Source: Streptomyces sp. NBC_01216
GTDB taxonomy: Bacteria; Actinomycetota; Actinomycetes; Streptomycetales; Streptomycetaceae
DNA: 64,000 bases
Assembly (NCBI RefSeq): GCF_035994945.1
Contig: NZ_CP108677.1
Location: forward strand, 4,278,001 to 4,342,000
Direction of reading: 5' to 3'
The notes beneath the pieces were generated by a model. It ran no database searches. It had not been told where the DNA came from and was given only the letters and a program-made list of their open reading frames with translations. Position numbers and translations under genes: made by a program. Each line of letters starts with the position of its first letter. The stretch's first letter is position 1. Below, piece by piece: positions 60,799 to 64,000 of this stretch.

Positions 60799-63700
60799 TC
60801 CGGCGGGCTGGCTGCGGGGTTCCCGGCCAGCAGCGACAGCGCCAGGGCGACCGCGTCGTCCAGCTGCGCGTGCCGGCCCTCCGCCCAGTCCAGGGGGGTG
60901 CGGAGGATCTCCAGGTCCGGTTCCACGCCGTGGTTCTCGACGGACCAGCCGTACTCGGGGAACCACGCGGCGTTCATCGGCACCGTGATCTGCGTTCCGT
61001 CCACCAGGCGGTGACGGCCCGTCATGCCGACGACGCCGCCCCAGGTCCGCTGTCCCACCACCGGGCCGAGGCCGAGCAGCTTGAAGGCGACCGTGATCAT
61101 GTCGCCGTCCGAGGACGTGGCCTCGTCGGCGAGGGCCACGACAGGCCCGCGCGGCGCGTTCGAGGCGTAGCTGACGGGCTGCGCGTTCCGGGTCAGGTCC
61201 CAGCCCAGGATTCTGCGGGTGAGCTTCTCCACGACGAGCTCGCTGATGTGGCCGCCGGCGTTGCCGCGCACGTCCACGATCAGGGCCGGCCGGGAGACCT
61301 CCATCCGCAGGTCGCGGTTGAACTGGGCCCAGCCCGAACCGCCCATGTCCGGGATGTGCAGGTAGCCGCACGCGCCGCCGCTGATCCTCCGGACCACGGC
61401 ACGTCGTTTCGCCACCCAGTCCTGGTAGCGCAGCGGCCGTTCGTCGACCAGCGGGACGACCGCCACCCGCCGCGCGGGCCCCTCGCCCTCGGCCGGCCGG
61501 AAGGTGAGTTCGACCGTGGTGCCGCCGCAGGACGAGAGCAACGGGTACGGGCCGCACACGGGGTCCACCGGGCGGCCGTCCACATGGGTGAGGACCGCGC
61601 CCTCCCGGATGCCGGTGCCGGCCAGCGGAGAGCGGGCCTTGGAGTCGGAGGAGTCGCCGGGCAGGATGCGCTTGACCGTCCAGCCCTCGTCGCGCCGCAC
61701 CAGGTTCGCGCCCAGCAGCCCCATCGGCCGCTGGTAGTGGGGCGGGCCCTCGTTGCGCCGGGCGGGGGTGACATACGCGTGCGAGGTCCCGAGTTCACCC
61801 ATGACCTCGCGCAGCAGATCGGCGAACTCGTCCGGCGAGGCGACCCGTTCGACGAGCGGGCGGTACTGGTCGAGCACCGCGGTCCAGTCGACACCGCCCA
61901 GATCGGGCTCCCAGAAGTAGGAGCGGACGATCCGGCCCGCCTCGTCGAACGCCTGACGCCACTCCGCCTTCGGGTCGACCTCGTGCAGGATCCGCCGCAG
62001 GTCGATGTAGACGGTCGAGTCGCCGTCGCCGGGCTCCGTCGCCGGTACCGCCCGTAGTTCGCTCTCGTCGGCCACGACGAGCCGTGAGCCGTCCCCGCTG
62101 ACCGCGAACCAGTCGAGGTGCTGGACGAGTTCGGTCTTGCGGGCCTTGGTGATGCCGAAGTGCTCCAGGGTGGGGCGTCCGGAGGTGTCGGAGGGGTTGG
62201 CGAAGGTCTCGCCGAGCGCCCCCGAGATGGGCCAGCGCAGCCAGACCAGGCCGCCGCCGCTCACCGGCTGGAGCGCCGAGTACTTGGAGGCCGTCACCGG
62301 GAAGGGCGTCACCCGGCTCTCCAGCCCTTCGGCCTCCACGGTCACCGTGCCGTCGCCCGCCTCACCGGTGTCCTCGACCGGGTCGAGGCCGCCCGCCACG
62401 GGGCGGCCGTCCGGCAGCAGCGCGAAGGGGGAGGGGGTGGCCGAGGACAGCGGGACGAGATAGGGACGGCAGCCCAGCGGGAAGGACAGGTCGCCGGTGT
62501 GCACGTCGTACACCGGGTCGAAGCCCCGCCAGGAGAGGAAGGCGAGATAGCGGCCGTCGCGGGTGAAGACCGGGTTCTCGTCCTCGAAGCGGCCGTTGGT
62601 GACGTCGACGATCGTGGGGGCACCGGGGCCCGCGATCCTGGCCATCTTGATCTGCCGCAGGGAGCGGCCGATGCCTGGATGGGACCAGGTCAGCCAGGCG
62701 CCGTCGGGCGAGAAGGCGAGGTCGCGCACCGGTCCGTTGAGCGAGCGGATCAGCTCGGTGACCTCGGCTCGCCCGGACTCCTCGGGCGGGGAGGCGTCCC
62801 CGGGGTCCTCGGCGGTGTCGACGAGCAGCAGCCGGCCGTCGTCGGAGGCGATGGCGAGGCGTTCGCCGTCGGGGTCGGCGACCAGTTCCTCGACCCGGCC
62901 GAGTTCCCCGGCGGCGAGCCGACGCGGGGGCCGGGCGCCGCTGGCCCGCGGGAGGTAGGCGAGCTCCACGGCGTCGTCGCCCTCGGCGTCGGTGACGTAG
63001 GCGATCCGGCCGCTGCTGCCCAGCATCTCGGGCAGCCGGACCCGGACGCCCGGGGTGTCGGTGATCGTGCGGGCGGGCCCGTCGCGATGAGTCAGCCAGT
63101 AGAGACTGCCCCGGACCGAGACGGCGCCGGCGCGCCCGGTCTCGTCGACGGAGAGCGCGTCCACGTGGTGGGAGGCGGGGACGTGATAGCGGCGGCGCCC
63201 GGCGCGCGGGCCGCCGAGCCGGACGTCGAGCCTGCGGGGCGTGGCGTCCGGGGAGGTCAGGTCCTCCACGATCCACAGGTCGCCGGCGCACTGGTACACG
63301 ACCCGGCGTCCGTCGCTGGAGGCGTGCCGGGCGTAGAAGGCGTCGTGGTCGGTGTGGCGGCGCAGGTCGGTGCCGTCGGGGAGGCAGGAGTAGAGGTTGC
63401 CGACGCCCTCGTGGTCCGAGAGGAACGCGATCCGGCCGGCGACGAACATCGGCGCCGCCAGGTGGCCGCCGATGTCCGGGAGCAGTCGCCTGCCGTGCAT
63501 CCACAGCCGTCCCGTCGCGCCGCCCCGGTACCGCTTCCAGGCCGCCGGTTCGTGCGGCGGTTTGCCGGTGAGCAGCAGGGTGCGCCGTTCGCCCTCGATG
63601 TCGGCGACCGCGATGTCGGAGACCGGACCCCAGGGCATCCGGCCGCCGGGGGAGCCGTCGGTGGGGACGGTGTACGCCCAGGAGTAGTACGAGAAGGGCT

Positions 63701-64000
63701 GTCCGTGCGAGGAGACGGCGAGGATGTCGCCGTCGGGTGACCAGCCGCAGACCCGGGTGTCGGTCGAGCCCCAGAAGCCGAGCCGGCGCGAGGGTCCGCC
63801 GGCGACCGGGGCGAGGTGGATCTCCGGGTCGAGACTGCGCCAGCTCGTGTAGGCGATCTGGCGCCCGTCGCCCGAGAAGCGCGGGTGGCCGACCCGGGTC
63901 CGGTCGACGGTGATCCGCCAGGCCCGGCCGGACGGTTCCCCCTCGGGGGCGAGGGGCGCGACCCAGAGATCGTCCTCGGCCGCGAAGCACAGCAGGTCGT
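60741..64000 (-). CDS. Tricorn protease homologue (S41-type), N-terminus cut by window end
   Basis: At least 1,086 residues; the frame is open to the right edge. Two beta-propellers (many YxxF/LSWRGFDPVY-like blades), then a helical domain, a PDZ (GIREGAVLTHVDGRPVDP) and the S41 catalytic core. Tetrad candidates: His in GTSHAYV, Ser and Asp in ATSSDGDM, Glu in NHGVEPD. Degrades peptides made by other proteases; forms very large assemblies in the cytoplasm. Overlaps the GNAT gene by 58 bases at its 3' end. Confidence 0.93.
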   Translation of the reverse strand, partial: DLLCFAAEDDLWVAPLAPEGEPSGRAWRITVDRTRVGHPRFSGDGRQIAYTSWRSLDPEIHLAPVAGGPSRRLGFWGSTDTRVCGWSPDGDILAVSSHGQPFSYYSWAYTVPTDGSPGGRMPWGPVSDIAVADIEGERRTLLLTGKPPHEPAAWKRYRGGATGRLWMHGRRLLPDIGGHLAAPMFVAGRIAFLSDHEGVGNLYSCLPDGTDLRRHTDHDAFYARHASSDGRRVVYQCAGDLWIVEDLTSPDATPRRLDVRLGGPRAGRRRYHVPASHHVDALSVDETGRAGAVSVRGSLYWLTHRDGPARTITDTPGVRVRLPEMLGSSGRIAYVTDAEGDDAVELAYLPRASGARPPRRLAAGELGRVEELVADPDGERLAIASDDGRLLLVDTAEDPGDASPPEESGRAEVTELIRSLNGPVRDLAFSPDGAWLTWSHPGIGRSLRQIKMARIAGPGAPTIVDVTNGRFEDENPVFTRDGRYLAFLSWRGFDPVYDVHTGDLSFPLGCRPYLVPLSSATPSPFALLPDGRPVAGGLDPVEDTGEAGDGTVTVEAEGLESRVTPFPVTASKYSALQPVSGGGLVWLRWPISGALGETFANPSDTSGRPTLEHFGITKARKTELVQHLDWFAVSGDGSRLVVADESELRAVPATEPGDGDSTVYIDLRRILHEVDPKAEWRQAFDEAGRIVRSYFWEPDLGGVDWTAVLDQYRPLVERVASPDEFADLLREVMGELGTSHAYVTPARRNEGPPHYQRPMGLLGANLVRRDEGWTVKRILPGDSSDSKARSPLAGTGIREGAVLTHVDGRPVDPVCGPYPLLSSCGGTTVELTFRPAEGEGPARRVAVVPLVDERPLRYQDWVAKRRAVVRRISGGACGYLHIPDMGGSGWAQFNRDLRMEVSRPALIVDVRGNAGGHISELVVEKLTRRILGWDLTRNAQPVSYASNAPRGPVVALADEATSSDGDMITVAFKLLGLGPVVGQRTWGGVVGMTGRHRLVDGTQITVPMNAAWFPEYGWSVENHGVEPDLEILRTPLDWAEGRHAQLDDAVALALSLLAGNPAASPPDYDSVPDRSRPKLPPRSSR

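Noticed and set aside
1..64000. CRISPR array, rRNA genes or a complete insertion sequence
   Set aside because: No regularly spaced short repeats, no rRNA-like conserved blocks; the only transposase genes are truncated.

Overview
The window is high-GC actinobacterial DNA and almost certainly comes from a Streptomyces chromosome. The evidence is strong third-position GC bias, many GTG starts, an HrdD-type sigma factor, the filament-division protein SepX, a 1,610-residue AAA ATPase beside a flotillin-like protein, and several Streptomyces-only small proteins. Most of it reads as conserved chromosomal core. One accessory patch of about 6.8 kb lies just downstream of a tRNA-Ala gene.

Layout. 1-7.4 kb: the 3' end of a flotillin-like gene, the giant ATPase, and an htpX-pspAB membrane-stress pair on the other strand. 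7.4-12.5 kb: a run of sodium- and proton-coupled transporters (alanine/glycine symporter, NhaA, a CPA1-type antiporter). The two antiporter genes carry matching structured leaders with compensatory base changes; I regard this as the most novel signal here. 12.5-21.1 kb: a lipoprotein, a PH-domain-like membrane protein, an acyl-CoA ligase, a secreted M6-like metalloprotease and a TetR/DHA2 efflux pair. 21.1-29.6 kb: a frameshifted HD-domain gene, a divergent MarR/DODA-dioxygenase pair with visible operators, hrdD behind a textbook SigR promoter, a WYL regulator divergent from an efflux pump, a glycosyltransferase and a DUF6227-like protein.

29.7-41.4 kb: P1 peptidase, LtrA, MscL, a CpaB-like protein, MTA phosphorylase, an FmdB zinc-ribbon protein behind a CIRCE (HrcA) operator, an MFS protein, a K+/H+ antiporter that seems to start at CTG, and a penicillin-acylase-family hydrolase. 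41.4-47.7 kb: 5-formyl-THF cyclo-ligase divergent from galU-moeA-moaC-moaB-GNAT-sepX, with a 16-codon upstream ORF whose stop overlaps the galU start, then tRNA-Ala(CGC).

47.7-54.0 kb is the accessory patch: truncated IS1380-like and IS3-like transposases, a protein built from seven roughly 56-residue repeats, and a three-gene module resembling type VII (WXG) secretion substrates with a lipoprotein. 54.0-64.0 kb returns to core-like genes: GNAT, exonuclease III, a MerR regulator divergent from a tightly overlapping monooxygenase-hydrolase-SDR operon, CsbD, another GNAT and most of a Tricorn protease. Identifications come from motif and family recognition by eye; no database search was run.
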